Assembly: GCA_022059125.1 (NCBI GenBank)
Contig: JAEUWY010000003.1
Coordinates: 55,162-119,161, forward strand
Length of the DNA stretch: 64,000 nt
Direction of reading: 5' to 3'
Source of the DNA: Corynespora cassiicola
Lineage: Eukaryota > Ascomycota > Dothideomycetes > Pleosporales > Corynesporascaceae
Shown here: piece after piece, positions 38,612 through 48,812 of the stretch
Layout: every line of letters begins with the position of its first letter
Position numbering within the stretch: position 1 is the stretch's first letter
The notes under the pieces: generated by a model
Databases searched by the model: none
Told to the model about the DNA's origin: nothing
Seen by the model: only the letters and a program-made list of their open reading frames with translations
Program-made: the position numbers and the translations under genes

Positions 38612-41600
38612 TTATATTCGATCCAGTTTCCGTTTCGACGGCACATCAGGAAGAGGTTTTTCAGTTTCTCTATGATCCACACATCCAAAAGGGATATCCA
38701 AACATTGTGTAGCAACCATCTCGCGCAGTGATACAGGCACTCCGCTGATTGAAGTTGGTTCAGTTGTGACATTGTTCACGCTGATCTGGACCACAGAGTC
38801 CATGTCTCTTACGATGAAATCCAAGTCTCGTCGGAAAGCTGGAATGTTCTCTGGCATGGAGTCCACGCAGGCGAATGAGCTGTTAGCCACGACAAAGTTG
38901 GCCGAAGCTTCAGTCAAGCTTTTGTAAAGCCTCTTAAGACCTTGAATATCCATGTTGAGCCGGCACAAGACGATCCCCGAACAGGAATATGCACCGCCTT
39001 CAAGCCTCAGGACTTCATCCAGCTCGAAGTAAAACATCGAGGCAATCATAGAGTCCTTTACGTTTGTTAGATGCATATCGGTCTCAATAGAGATCTTTGC
39101 CTGAGTCTTGAGCCGCCCGATTGCCATTGTATCATCTAAAGCAGGTTCGGGCCCACAGAGAAACAGATTCATGCGTCTGTACCTTGATCGTAAATGTGAA
39201 GGAATGCATTGAATAAATGCCTTCCATTTCTTCTCGCCGTCCAGCTGGCCCTTGTAGTTGCCTACTAGTCGAGGGAGGAATCGGTCCTTTTTAGGGGAAT
39301 GTGGTCCAATTCTATATTTCAAGGTAGCCGTTGTTCCCGTACCAAGAGACAGCATATGGTCAATGCGACAGTGTGCTGGTTCGAATATCTGACATCGATC
39401 AGGCCAAATAATTGCGCATTCCCAGCTGGCTAGAAATATCGGGTTGTTGTGTTCCAGACCCCCATCCTGAAAGGTATCTAGATGATCGACGTCCTTGGAC
39501 TTGAAATAAAAGGGTGCAGCTGAAGTACATGCAGCCCTGATTTCGTATTACTAAGGAGACATCCGTAGTGGTTGTTGAGACTTACGCATCGCTAATGGAT
39601 ATATCATGAATGTAGCTGTCTGCACGGATGTGGTGATAGTCTGCCTAGGTCAATATCAATTTTGAACGTCGCAGTACCACCTACCAGCTTCCCCGGAACG
39701 GACACCTCCGTTATAGTTGGACATGATACAAGGCATGTTGTCTCGAACACTAGTGGTGGTCACCGCAACTTTGACATCGCTGCGCAATGGATTGAAAAGA
39801 CGTTCAGAGGAGCCGAGGGCTGAATCAAACGCCTTCTCAATAGGGGAAAGCTGATATTGATGGTCTTTCACAAAAGTCCTGAATAATTGTTGGAGCCATT
39901 GGAACAGTGAAGATTTCTTCTCATCCTTTTCGCGTCGGAACGTTGTTGCTGCAAGGCTCTCAAATCTTACGAGGCACTCGCTTGGGGTCCACTTCTTAAG
40001 AAAAACTCCGATCGCTACCAGGCCACCTATTATGCAGGTTTAGCGAGGCCACTTAGATTTCCAACATACTTACCTGCAGAGGTCCCACATATATAATCGA
40101 AATATTCATGTATCGGGCAGCCAAATCGGCTTAATTCGCGATCAAGATACTCCATGAAGATGAGTGGGACTACTCCTCTTATACCGCCTCCATCTATACA
40201 TAAGATACGGATCCCAGCTGACGGAGGTATAAGAGTAAAGGTAGAGCTGTCAGATGGCTGTACCTGCCCGCATAGAATACAGGCTGGTATTCTAAAAGTG
40301 TGCCTTGCAAACCTTGAATTTTGTCCAAACCTTCTGACACAAGTATTGCAAATGGCATGTCCACATTGAAACACCTTTTCTGGAGGCTGTACAAGGCATG
40401 AAAAACACGTCTTAAAGCTCTTCAGTTCAGGGAAATGTGGCCACAGCCCAGTGAGCCGCTCGTAGTGTTGGCGCAAAGCACTCTGACCTTTAGGATCGAA
40501 TTCATATTTGCGGAACATCCTATCCAAGTCGACTCGAAGGCGCGATATGAACTTGACTTGGATCTCGGCATCCTCGGTGTAACTTTCAATGACCTTTCTG
40601 CATGGGGCGGCATAGAAGGCGTCGAATATATATGACGCTGGGAAATCTGCAAGCATTGATACATGTTCGACAAGAAGAGCTCTTGACTTACTGTGCGATC
40701 CCGGAGGGTAGTTCTCCAAGAATATGGCGGAAGCCACTAGAGGTATTATGACCTGCCAAAGCCAGCTGGAACTTGGTATCAGCTTAGTTGCCTCATGAAG
40801 ATGTCGTCCTAACGAATCTTTTGCAAAGTTCTTAGGTCGAGACTCCTTGACAAAATCGAAGACTGATTTGTCTTTACAAAAATGTACGAGCATACGGCTG
40901 GCCAGTGCATCTAGATGCTGAACGCTGAATAAGTAGTGGCTCGTTTTGCGGCCCCAGTGGACTTCTTTCGAGAGAGCGGCCACACGCCCGTGAAGTGTAG
41001 CGGTATTCTCATGAACCGAGCTACTTTTTGGTAGAGCGATGATTTGGATACTACGAAATCGCGCTGTGAGTTCGCGTTCAGCATGTCTGAGATGCAGATA
41101 TCTTTTCCGGAGCTGCATCGCCTTGATGACTGCTTCCCGAATATCGCATTCGGCTTCACAGGAGCTGTGAGTATCGATAACGATTAAAACATGAGGTAAT
41201 GCTTGCGATGGAAGTTTATATGCAAGCGAGTCGGTGGCCTGAAGCGCCAATAGACTACAGACGCCTTCGATACCACCGAAATCTGTCGAAAAATAGCATA
41301 CGACGTTAGAAAGGGGTACAAGGAATTTTGAAACAAAAACGTTAGGAAAGTGTTCCTCAGGTTTCCAATTGATGTGGTGTGGTGTACATGGAATCGAAGT
41401 AGGGTCGAATAGTGGAGTCGTTTGGTTGGAGAGTTCGCAATCAACATATACGTCTGGTGCATCGCTGCCCGCTCTATTTATGGAAGACAGCCGGACTCGA
41501 CCATGTGGTCTCATTGCCTTGGCGTGGCCCAAAAGACGGGCCAGCAGCGAGGATTTTCTTTTCAACCCTACAAAGGTAATCAAAGAGGGGGTCGTTTTTG

Positions 41601-41691
41601 GGCCACAAACATCGCTGATAGTAACCTTGTGCGCCCATAATGTAGCTTCTCCGTCATCATAGTTGAAACTAATCCAGGGGAAAGATGGCAT
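38612..41691 (-). CDS. Patatin-like phospholipase with RING-like cysteine region
   Basis: Exons 41691-40074, 40026-39685, 39640-39586 and 39536-38612 (introns 44-49 nt; GTAAGT, GTAGGT and GTAAGT donors) close in phase to 979 residues. The first in-frame ATG is 41691 (MPSFPWISFNYDD); a spliced upstream start is possible. Residues 1-~420 are an unrecognised domain. At ~430-475 a cysteine/histidine array (CFSCLVQPPEKVFQCGHAIC, NTC, then PACILCG) looks like a RING or related zinc finger. The patatin domain follows, with oxyanion loop GGGIRG (~499-504), nucleophile GTSAG split across the first splice (~536-540) and catalytic Asp in FQDGGLEHN (~696). The dyad is complete, so lipid acyl hydrolase activity is expected. 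Patatin domains are a common effector module of fungal NLR proteins. Here it is paired with a zinc finger, with no NTPase. The gene stands 33 bp from the MITE-like element. Confidence 0.88.
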
Positions 41692-42163
41692 CTCAGTCAG
41701 TTTTGCTTCCAAGAAATTCTATAATGGAGATTGCATGTGCGAAAGGACATCTCATAGTGATGTACTCATCTGAGTTGCCAGCTCTGTGTCACATGATATA
41801 TAAGTCGACATTTCAATTTCGAAGTTTTGATGCATCAATACCATTTTAATTGCATTCAAAAATTGGAAAACGAAATTTAGAATTTGAAAATTGGAAAACG
41901 GAGAGTCACATGGGATTTAATATCTATGTATCCATCTAGAAATATAAGATTCCCTTCCACCTAAACTGAATCAGACCCAACTCACGTATCAACTAAATGT
42001 TACAATTGACGTGCCTGTATCCGAATTGCTACTGTTTCCAAAACACCAACGTTTATACTGTATAAAACATGCGTTTTGCTCTTTTTGAAGGTCTATTTGC
42101 CCTTACTGTGTTGTCTTCCTCACTTTCTAAAGCTAAAGTACGTTTGCATGAATATTCATGGTA

Positions 42164-42214
42164 ACGTAGTTTATAAGTGAGCGGCGCATATAAGCGAGCG
42201 GCGCACCCCACCAA
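42164..42214 (+). repeat. Left TIR of element 3
   Basis: 51 bp, identical to the reverse complement of 43966-44016, with internal 17-bp direct repeats. Confidence 0.95.
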
Positions 42215-42244
42215 CTTTTCGCGACGCGTTACCTATCAACTACA

Positions 42245-43894
42245 ATGGCTCAACCCACGCATATTGAATTACCCTATAACGAGGCCAATGTCTTCCTAGC
42301 TATCTCAGCTATCAATAAGAATCAAATTCAGAGTGGACGACGCGCTGCTACTACGTACAGCGTCCCTGAAACCACGCTCCGGCGCCGACGCGCAGGAATC
42401 GCTGCGCGACGCGACTGTGAGCCCAAATCAAAGAAGCTTACCAAGTTAGAAGAGGAGGTGATTGTCAAACACATACTTGATCTAGATTCGCGAGGCTTTG
42501 CCCCCACTCTAGGTGCCGTACGAGATATGGCGAATAAACTGCTCACTGAGCGCGGCGCAGGCCACGTTGGCCAGCTATGGCCTAGGAACTTTGTCAAACG
42601 AACAGAAAGCCTCGTAACGCGATTCAATCGACCCTACGATCGGCAGCGGGCTCTCTGTGAGGACCCAACGGCCATACAGGCCTGGTTTGAGCTGGTAGCA
42701 CGTACAAAGGCCACCTATGGCATCTGCGACGAGGATACCTTCAACTTTGACGAGACTGGCTTTCTAATGGGTAAAATATCCTCTCGGCTAGTTGTCACGG
42801 GCTCAGAGAGACGTGGCCGGCCAAAGGCGATCCAGCCAGGCAATCGCGAGTGGGTTACGATAATCCAGGGAATCAACGCTGTTGGGTGGGCTATCCCGCC
42901 CTTTATCATCTTCGCTGGCCAGTACCACCTCTCTGCCTGGTATGAGGGCGATGATATACCAGGTGACTGGGCCATTGGTCTCAGTGACAATGGCTGGACC
43001 ACGAACGAGCTTGGTGTTGCCTGGCTATGGCACTTTATTAAGCATACAGCAGAGCGTAGAGTGGGCGCGCGCCAATTACTAATACTCGATGGCCATGAGA
43101 GCCATAACTCGCTTGAATTCCAGGAGATCTGTAAGGAGAACAAGATCTATACTCTCTGTATGCCACCACATTCGTCGCACCTGTTGCAGCCACTTGACGT
43201 GGGCTGTTTCTCACCGTTGAAGCGGGCGTACGGGCGCCAGGTCGAGGGCCTAATACGCGACCATGTTAACCATATCACCAAGCTTGAGTTCTTACCAGCC
43301 TTCCGCGCCGCTTACAACCAGTCCATCACAAAGGGAAATATCTGCGCAAGCTTTCGGGGCGCTGGACTAGTCCCACATAATCCAGAGGTAGTGCTTCTAA
43401 AGCTTAATATCAAGCTTCGGACGCCATCACCACTAGCCCTACCAGAGGCTGTGTGGGAAGCTAAAACACCAAGCAACCAGCGCGAGATAGAGGCTCAATC
43501 AAGATTAATTCGCGATCGGATCCGCGCACATAAGAGTTCGTCGCCTGCTTCTATTATTGAGAGGCTTAACCAGCTAGAGAGGGGCTCCTCTAAGGCAATG
43601 CATCAGATAGCGCTTATGCGCGAGCGAGTCTTGAGCCTTGAAAGAGCAAATGAGGCCGCCACAACGCGCAAGCAGCGTAGAAAGAAGCGGATTCAGAAGC
43701 AAGGCACCTTATCGAAGGCAGAAGGAGAGGACATGATTGCTCAAAAGGCTGTTGAGCAGCAGATAGAGGGAGAAACGCGGCAAGGTAAGGCGCGATCGGG
43801 TGCGAGCCGGCAGGCTCTAGCGCGCTGCACGCGCTGCAGGGAGCCTGGACACAATTCGCGTACGTGTAAGAAGGCTTCTCTAGATATTATATAA
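42245..43894 (+). CDS. DDE transposase of element 3, with C-terminal zinc knuckle
   Basis: 549 residues, ATG at 42245 (MAQPTHIELPYNEANVFLAI), no intron. Psq-type HTH (RRAATTYSVPETTLRRRRAG), CENP-B-type HTH region, and DDE_1 core with FNFDETGFLMG, LLILDGHESH and LLQPLDVGCFSPLK. The C-terminal coiled/basic region (RKQRRKKRIQKQGTLSKAEG) leads to a CCHC knuckle CTRCREPGHNSRTC. Domain order and many blocks match the transposase at 27823-29466, so these are diverged members of one family. The catalytic acids are intact. Confidence 0.93.
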   Translation: MAQPTHIELPYNEANVFLAISAINKNQIQSGRRAATTYSVPETTLRRRRAGIAARRDCEPKSKKLTKLEEEVIVKHILDLDSRGFAPTLGAVRDMANKLLTERGAGHVGQLWPRNFVKRTESLVTRFNRPYDRQRALCEDPTAIQAWFELVARTKATYGICDEDTFNFDETGFLMGKISSRLVVTGSERRGRPKAIQPGNREWVTIIQGINAVGWAIPPFIIFAGQYHLSAWYEGDDIPGDWAIGLSDNGWTTNELGVAWLWHFIKHTAERRVGARQLLILDGHESHNSLEFQEICKENKIYTLCMPPHSSHLLQPLDVGCFSPLKRAYGRQVEGLIRDHVNHITKLEFLPAFRAAYNQSITKGNICASFRGAGLVPHNPEVVLLKLNIKLRTPSPLALPEAVWEAKTPSNQREIEAQSRLIRDRIRAHKSSSPASIIERLNQLERGSSKAMHQIALMRERVLSLERANEAATTRKQRRKKRIQKQGTLSKAEGEDMIAQKAVEQQIEGETRQGKARSGASRQALARCTRCREPGHNSRTCKKASLDII

Positions 43895-43965
43895 TTTAGG
43901 ATAGCTATCATGTTAATAAAATAGTGATGCGTTGTGAATTTATATGCTTTAAAAGGCTTAGAGAC

Positions 43966-44016
43966 TTGGTGGGGTGCGCCGCTCGCTTATATGCGCCGCT
44001 CACTTATAAACTACGT
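43966..44016 (-). repeat. Right TIR of element 3
   Basis: 51 bp, perfect inverse of 42164-42214. TA follows immediately. Confidence 0.95.
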
Positions 44017-44018
44017 TA

Positions 44019-45396
44019 TATCTTTTGATACTAACTGTATACTAGAACGAGATTCTAGCGCGATCGGACAACTCAGGCATAGGAAGGAAGATCTCTGGCG
44101 ATAGAAATGTCATCTATAGGGGCCATAGAAACTCTGAAAGGGACGAAAGTGGAGGAATAGGCAAGCGCCAAGCCAAGTTTGGAGATTCTAAGAGGGAGGA
44201 ATATACTAGTCAATTGGGACTTGATAAACACGAAGAATCTGAAATAATCAAGCAAGCTGTTCGTAGGAGTCTTGGTAGATTCAATGGCAAGAGGGAAAGT
44301 TCAAAGCTTACTTTGTAATTAAGGAATTAGTTATAGCATATTTGGAAGGATTGAGGCGGCTGAGTAGTCAGAAAGGATTATACATTATGGGATAACGCTT
44401 TGAGCTTGTTAAACATCGCAACATATCTAGTTAGCTTACGAAAAACTATTTTCGCCAATAGAATCCTATATTCTTCCGATCTTCATTAGATCCACCATAC
44501 GTCGTGCTGTATAAACCCTACAACTTAGATGCTTGATTGTCTATATCACGTGACAGATGTTTCCTTGGCGAACCTTTTTGGGATTTGGCTTCCGATATTT
44601 CGCTTTTCATTTTTCATTTTTCATTTTTCATTTTTCATCTTTTACTTCTAACTTTTCACTATTAATTCTTAATTTTTCAATTCTTGTTTTTCATTTTTAA
44701 CAGTTAATGTTTCGTTTTTAATTTTTCGCTTTTCATTTGTCGCTTTTCTAGCTACTATTCCCACTCGAAAACGAAAGGTGGAAAATTATGATTGTTATAG
44801 AAAGCGTACAGATAGAAGACTGAAACCCGACAATAAGAATAATTTGTCTTAATCAAAGGCCGTAGGCCTGTCTCATTAGAATACTGTAACGTTGGATACT
44901 AAGATACATTGATTAAGTCTTGAGAATGTGTTTCTATACATATCTATGGTATTCCTGTAATCACGATTACTATATCTGGTAAGTTGCGTGCATACTAGAA
45001 TGATTTGCCTACCTAATAAATATGTAGTGGAGATAGTATAGTGACTTGTGAGAACCGTCTTCCTTCTGTATACTCTTATGATGCATGGGGAGTTGACATG
45101 TGTAACGATACAAATGCGAGCTGTGACGGGTTTTCGGTTCGTTTTTGTCCGGAATGCTCCGAAGATGTATTGCTAGAGTTTGAATTAGATGAGCTATAAT
45201 GATGTTGTACTACTAGGAGTGTAGGTGCTGAATGCAACGATCACTTCGTAAAGATAAAGTCGGATTTAAAATCTCGAGAAAGTATTTCATTTGCAACATG
45301 GAAAATAGCAATACAAAAGCTAACTTATGGGATTTGAAACACGACAATTCTTCCATATTAATTGACAAAAAAAGAACCGGGAAATGAATTCCCCAC
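44019..45396. other. Gene-free 1.4 kb with T-rich tract at 44597-44756
   Basis: AT-rich DNA with no supported ORF. Bases 44597-44756 are an imperfect 7-nt repeat of CATTTTT/TTTTCGC words, including five consecutive copies of TTTTTCA near 44610-44640. No RNA gene recognised. Confidence 0.6.
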
Positions 45397-46459
45397 TTAA
45401 ACATTTGACCGCTTTCTTTTAGGCCGACCCGCATTGGCTTTCTGTTCCCCTAATTTCTCTGTCCCTGCTTTCTGCTCAAGTTCCGCTATCTTATCTTTCA
45501 TTGCCTCATCTCTTTTGTCTTTTTCTGCTAGAAAAGCCTCGAAATCCTCGATCGTAAGCACATTACCAAGCCTGGTTTTGAGTTCCTCCAATTGCGCTCT
45601 TGTGTTCTCCAGCTCTTTTTGCGTTCTGTCAAGTTGAGCTTCCACTTCTTGGTATCCTCTTATTGTCTCTTTCAATTCGTAGATTTCTGACTTCAGTTGG
45701 TTTTGTTGCTGGTTCCATGAACTATCCCTTGTGCTCAGCTGACCAGCAACGCGGTCCAACTGGGTCTTCAGTTGAAGAATTTGTCCGGTGCATTCTATTT
45801 CGTTATTTCTAATTCCCTCCCACAGCAAGTCTCTACTTTGTGAGAGGTTGTTGTTGATCACAGCGTAATGGTCGTAGCATTTCCGATCAAGTTGAAGTAA
45901 AAGGTCGTCCCGAAATTTTTGCAAATTATTGCTGAACAAGTGGGCCACAAACATGTTCAAATAATCGGTAGGAACGGAGTCTGGACACACGCTGGAGGTG
46001 GCAGCTGCTTGCTTCTGTCGCTTAGATGCAACATTTTCGAAAGCTTGGTAATTATTGATTGGAGTGAATGTTGGGGGCTGATATGGGAAATGAGCTAGCT
46101 TAGGACGCTTTGCCTGACTGCTTTTTCTAATCGAGATGTGCTCAGCGAGTGAAGGAGATGGATTGGCCCGAGCCAAAAAACCGTTTTCCGTTCTTTCTTT
46201 TGGCCTGGGGTGTTTGTTGGAAAGCGTATCATATGAAGGCTTTCCTGTGGCGTTGGAAACGCTTGGGACAGAGTGGGTGTCGATAGGGTTATCTTGCTTG
46301 TCAACTTTGGATGTATAGGAATTGGTAAATCCCCCATTCTCTTTGTAATCGGACTTTTCAGGTTTTTCGGAACGAGGCATCTCCTACGATATGCTGTCAG
46401 TATAGATTTGAGGCACAAAGTTATTGGAAAATTACCGAGTGCTCGGTAGGCTTATTCAT
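45397..46459 (-). CDS. Coiled-coil protein with C-terminal NLS
   Basis: A 24-nt first exon (46459-46436, MNKPTEHS) is joined to exon 46383-45397 through an intron with GTAATT donor, ACTGAC branch and CGTAG acceptor. The product is 336 residues. Without it the frame still starts at ATG 46380. The N-terminal 120 residues are polar and disordered. A central segment (TDYLNMFVAHLFSNNLQKFR) precedes a long coiled coil (LKTQLDRVAGQLSTRDSSWN, then EAQLDRTQKELENTRAQLEE). It ends in a basic GRPKRKRSNV, a probable nuclear localisation signal. No family recognised. Confidence 0.7.
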
Positions 46460-46684
46460 GATGTCGATTATCAGGGTATAAAAATAAATCTTGGAAAAAG
46501 TGTGGGAAGGGAGCGAAATGATCGTGTTCTCTTTCAGAACCTAACCGGTCCTTTTATAGCTTGACATGAACCGATCACATGTCCTCCTTACGAAGGATCC
46601 GCATGATCCAATCGGACTTGCAGGGCATTTGTGTCAAATGTATCCATCCAAGGACAGTTTACTGGCCAACAGATTTTGAATTGA

Positions 46685-46972
46685 TCAAGTCGCGAATGCT
46701 GTGCCTCCTTGGCTAGCATAAAATCTAGCCCAAATTGAGGTCATGCCGTGTCCGAGAGCTCGAAGCCTCAAGGTATAGCCACAAATCCAACATGTGAAAG
46801 CGCTTAATGAATTATCCTTGTTAGAAATCCATTGGCCCGAATGTAAATTTATGAGCACTCCGCCACAGTCTTCAAGGATGATACAGGTTGTAGTGACATG
46901 TTCGTAATGTTCACAGCTGCCTTTTTGGAACAGAAGTCTCAGCGAGCTCACCGTAAGATCCTTGAACATCAT
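46685..46972 (-). CDS. Possible small protein, 95 aa
   Basis: ATG at 46972 (MMFKDLTVSSLRLLFQKGS). The frame has plausible composition with six cysteines, including CEH, TTTCIILEDC and FTCWICG. No signal peptide, domain or intron evidence. It may be real or fortuitous. Confidence 0.35.
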   Translation of the reverse strand: MMFKDLTVSSLRLLFQKGSCEHYEHVTTTCIILEDCGGVLINLHSGQWISNKDNSLSAFTCWICGYTLRLRALGHGMTSIWARFYASQGGTAFAT

Positions 46973-47153
46973 GCCATCCAAACACTTATATACGAAGTAA
47001 ATGACGTTTTGATTTGCCTTTCATCGATTTACAGCTCTCTTAATGATAATTAACTGAATGCACTCAACTTCAAACGAAATAAGATATTTGTTCCAAAACC
47101 GGGAGTATTGAACTATGGACTAGATAAAACTCGGCCTAATAAAATTTGAATTT

Positions 47154-48341
47154 CTATGTAGTCTTTCTCCGAGACTTTTTTCCACTGCGGTTCTTCATCT
47201 TTTCCTGCGATTTGATTCGGCGCGACTTTCTTGAAGAAGCGATATGAGGAACTTTCAACCGCTCCGGCAATGCAAAACCACCATTCATACCCTCTTGAAA
47301 GGTAAAATGAGCCATGCCTGACTGCCCCGAGCCAGGGAACATTCCGTTGTTGTAAAACGTCTCTCCATGGGTAGCAAGCCCATTCTGGGAGTTTCCATTA
47401 GAGGCACCGGGCTGCGGATAAAAATGAGTTATGGGCACTCCATTGTTGATAGTTGCAGGGTGGAATTGTTGTTGAGCCTTGGAGAAGTTTGAAATAGCCG
47501 CCTGTTGAGCATCACCCTGGGCTGTAGGGTTAAAAGCAATCATGGGTGCATACTGGGAGATATCGACGTTCTCTGCCCTTCGCCTTTTGGGTGACTGACG
47601 ATGATCCTTTCCCGCCATGTCAGCTAAGATTGCAGCAGCTCTCTGGCCGTCTTCTTCATATTCGTCATCGTCGTCGTCATCATCATCGTCATCATCATCA
47701 TCATCATCCTCTTCGTCTTCTTCAGTGTCAGTCTCCTCTTCTTCATCATCCTTGTCATCTCCATCACGCTGAATGCGAGTATCGGGATGTCCCCCTTCAC
47801 CATTCTTCTGGATCTCTCCTGCGACACTCTGGCAACCACCAACGTTGTTGTTCAAGTCATTTGCATCAAGGCCATGGTCTGGCCCAAAATAATTGAGGAA
47901 GGGAAGATCCTGCAAATTCGGTGACTGGTTTTGGCTTTCTGCGGGCAAAGGGATCTTTGTAGCAAGGGAAATAAACTCGGCATTGGGCGATATTGCTTTG
48001 ATAAGGCCCTCCTTCTTTTTCCAGTTGTCGATCAATTTGAGTTGCTCATTGCCGCGGTCATGAGATTCCATGTCTGTGAGAAGAATTCCGTCTTTACTCT
48101 GTTGGTCTTGTTAGAATGTTATAGTTCAACCATCATAGAATCATACCAGCTGTTTCATTGATGGAAGCCCAAGATGAGGATGAGAGCGAAAGAATGAGAA
48201 TTCGTTTCCATGTTGATAGATGATTGTCACCCTTACGTGGTTTCCTCGCTGGAGCTCCTTCAAGACCAGATCCGTGGCCTTTCTGTCAAGACCCTTGCGG
48301 CGGCGAGCGAAAAACTTGTCTTGTTTCATAGTGGACATCAT
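47154..48341 (-). CDS. MADS-like domain protein with poly-Asp tract
   Basis: Exon 1 (48341-48147) and exon 2 (48098-47154) join over a 48-nt intron (GTATGA donor, TTCTAAC branch, CAACAG acceptor) to give 379 residues. Exon 1 (MKQDKFFARRRKGLDRKATD, then VRVTIIYQHGNEFSFFRSHP) resembles the MADS-box pattern R-x-x-G-L-x-K-K-A followed by V-x-V-x-I and an F/S-P end. It is degenerate, so I call it MADS-like. Exon 2 has an acidic block of about 15 consecutive Asp (encoded by the ATC/ATCGTC run at ~47660-47710) within a D/E-rich region. A KRRR patch follows, then a Gly/Asn/Gln-rich region and a strongly basic C-terminus (SRKSRRIKSQEKMK). A nuclear DNA-binding role is likely but unproven. Confidence 0.6.
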
Positions 48342-48416
48342 TTTGGAGGTTGTTTACTGAAATGGATATTGGAGGACTTGTAAGTATGCAGTAGTAATGC
48401 CGTTGTCGGGTACTCT

Positions 48417-48743
48417 TCAAGGTGGTATGCCCTGAGGATATATCTCGCTCCGAGCGGGGTATCTTGTTGGTGGCTGAAGATTTTGTGTAGGATGGTAAAA
48501 GCAAGGCCGATGTATTTCCGCGCGCTTCCGACCGCCGTGAGACCTAGCTAGAAAAATAGGACAGCGATGCGCAGTGCGGCACAGCAAGGCTGACATACGT
48601 TCTTGCTTCCGTTCTTGGGGTGGCTCAATTTCTTTCTCGATTTTCCATTTTCTGAAACTCGTCAAGAAAAGCCGTAATCTTTTTTCGTTTTCTATTTCCG
48701 TCATTTCATCTTTGGTAAACAAACTGCCAAAAATATCGGCCAT
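48417..48743 (-). CDS. Small charged protein
   Basis: ATG at 48743 (MADIFGSLFTKDEMTEIENE). The first 49 codons are helical and charged. A GTATGT donor at 48597 and TTTTTCTAG acceptor define a possible 51-nt, frame-neutral intron, so the product is 108 residues unspliced or 91 spliced, ending EIYPQGIPP. It is head-to-head with the oxidoreductase gene, about 70 bp between proposed starts. No family recognised. Confidence 0.5.
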   Translation of the reverse strand: MADIFGSLFTKDEMTEIENEKRLRLFLTSFRKWKIEKEIEPPQERKQERMSALLCRTAHRCPIFLARSHGGRKRAEIHRPCFYHPTQNLQPPTRYPARSEIYPQGIPP

Positions 48744-48812
48744 TTCATTGTCATGAGGAGATCCCGACTATTTATGTGCGAGACCACATTATGCCTAATT
48801 CTACAGATCATC

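Larger units (their letters stand above)
42164..44016 (+). mobile_element. Pogo/Fot1-type DNA transposon (element 3), intact
   Basis: A 51-bp perfect TIR runs 42164-42214 and 43966-44016, starts ACGTAGTTTATAAGTGAGCG and is flanked by TA (42162-42163, 44017-44018). Each TIR contains two copies of a 17-bp motif TATAAG(T/C)GAGCGGCGCA. The block GCGCACCCCACC is shared with the TIR of element 1, which shows common ancestry. One intronless transposase gene is present. Length is 1853 bp. Perfect ends and an intact gene suggest a young copy. Confidence 0.95.

Noticed and set aside
42164..42230. Idea that the patatin gene is cargo of a transposon spanning 38020-44016
   Set aside because: The termini of the MITE-like element and of element 3 are different sequences, and each pairs with its own partner, so no TIR pair encloses the patatin gene.
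27704..44016. Starship giant transposon carrying the NLR-like gene
   Set aside because: No tyrosine-recombinase (DUF3435) captain gene and no Starship-type boundaries were seen. TIR/TA signatures define small DDE elements instead.
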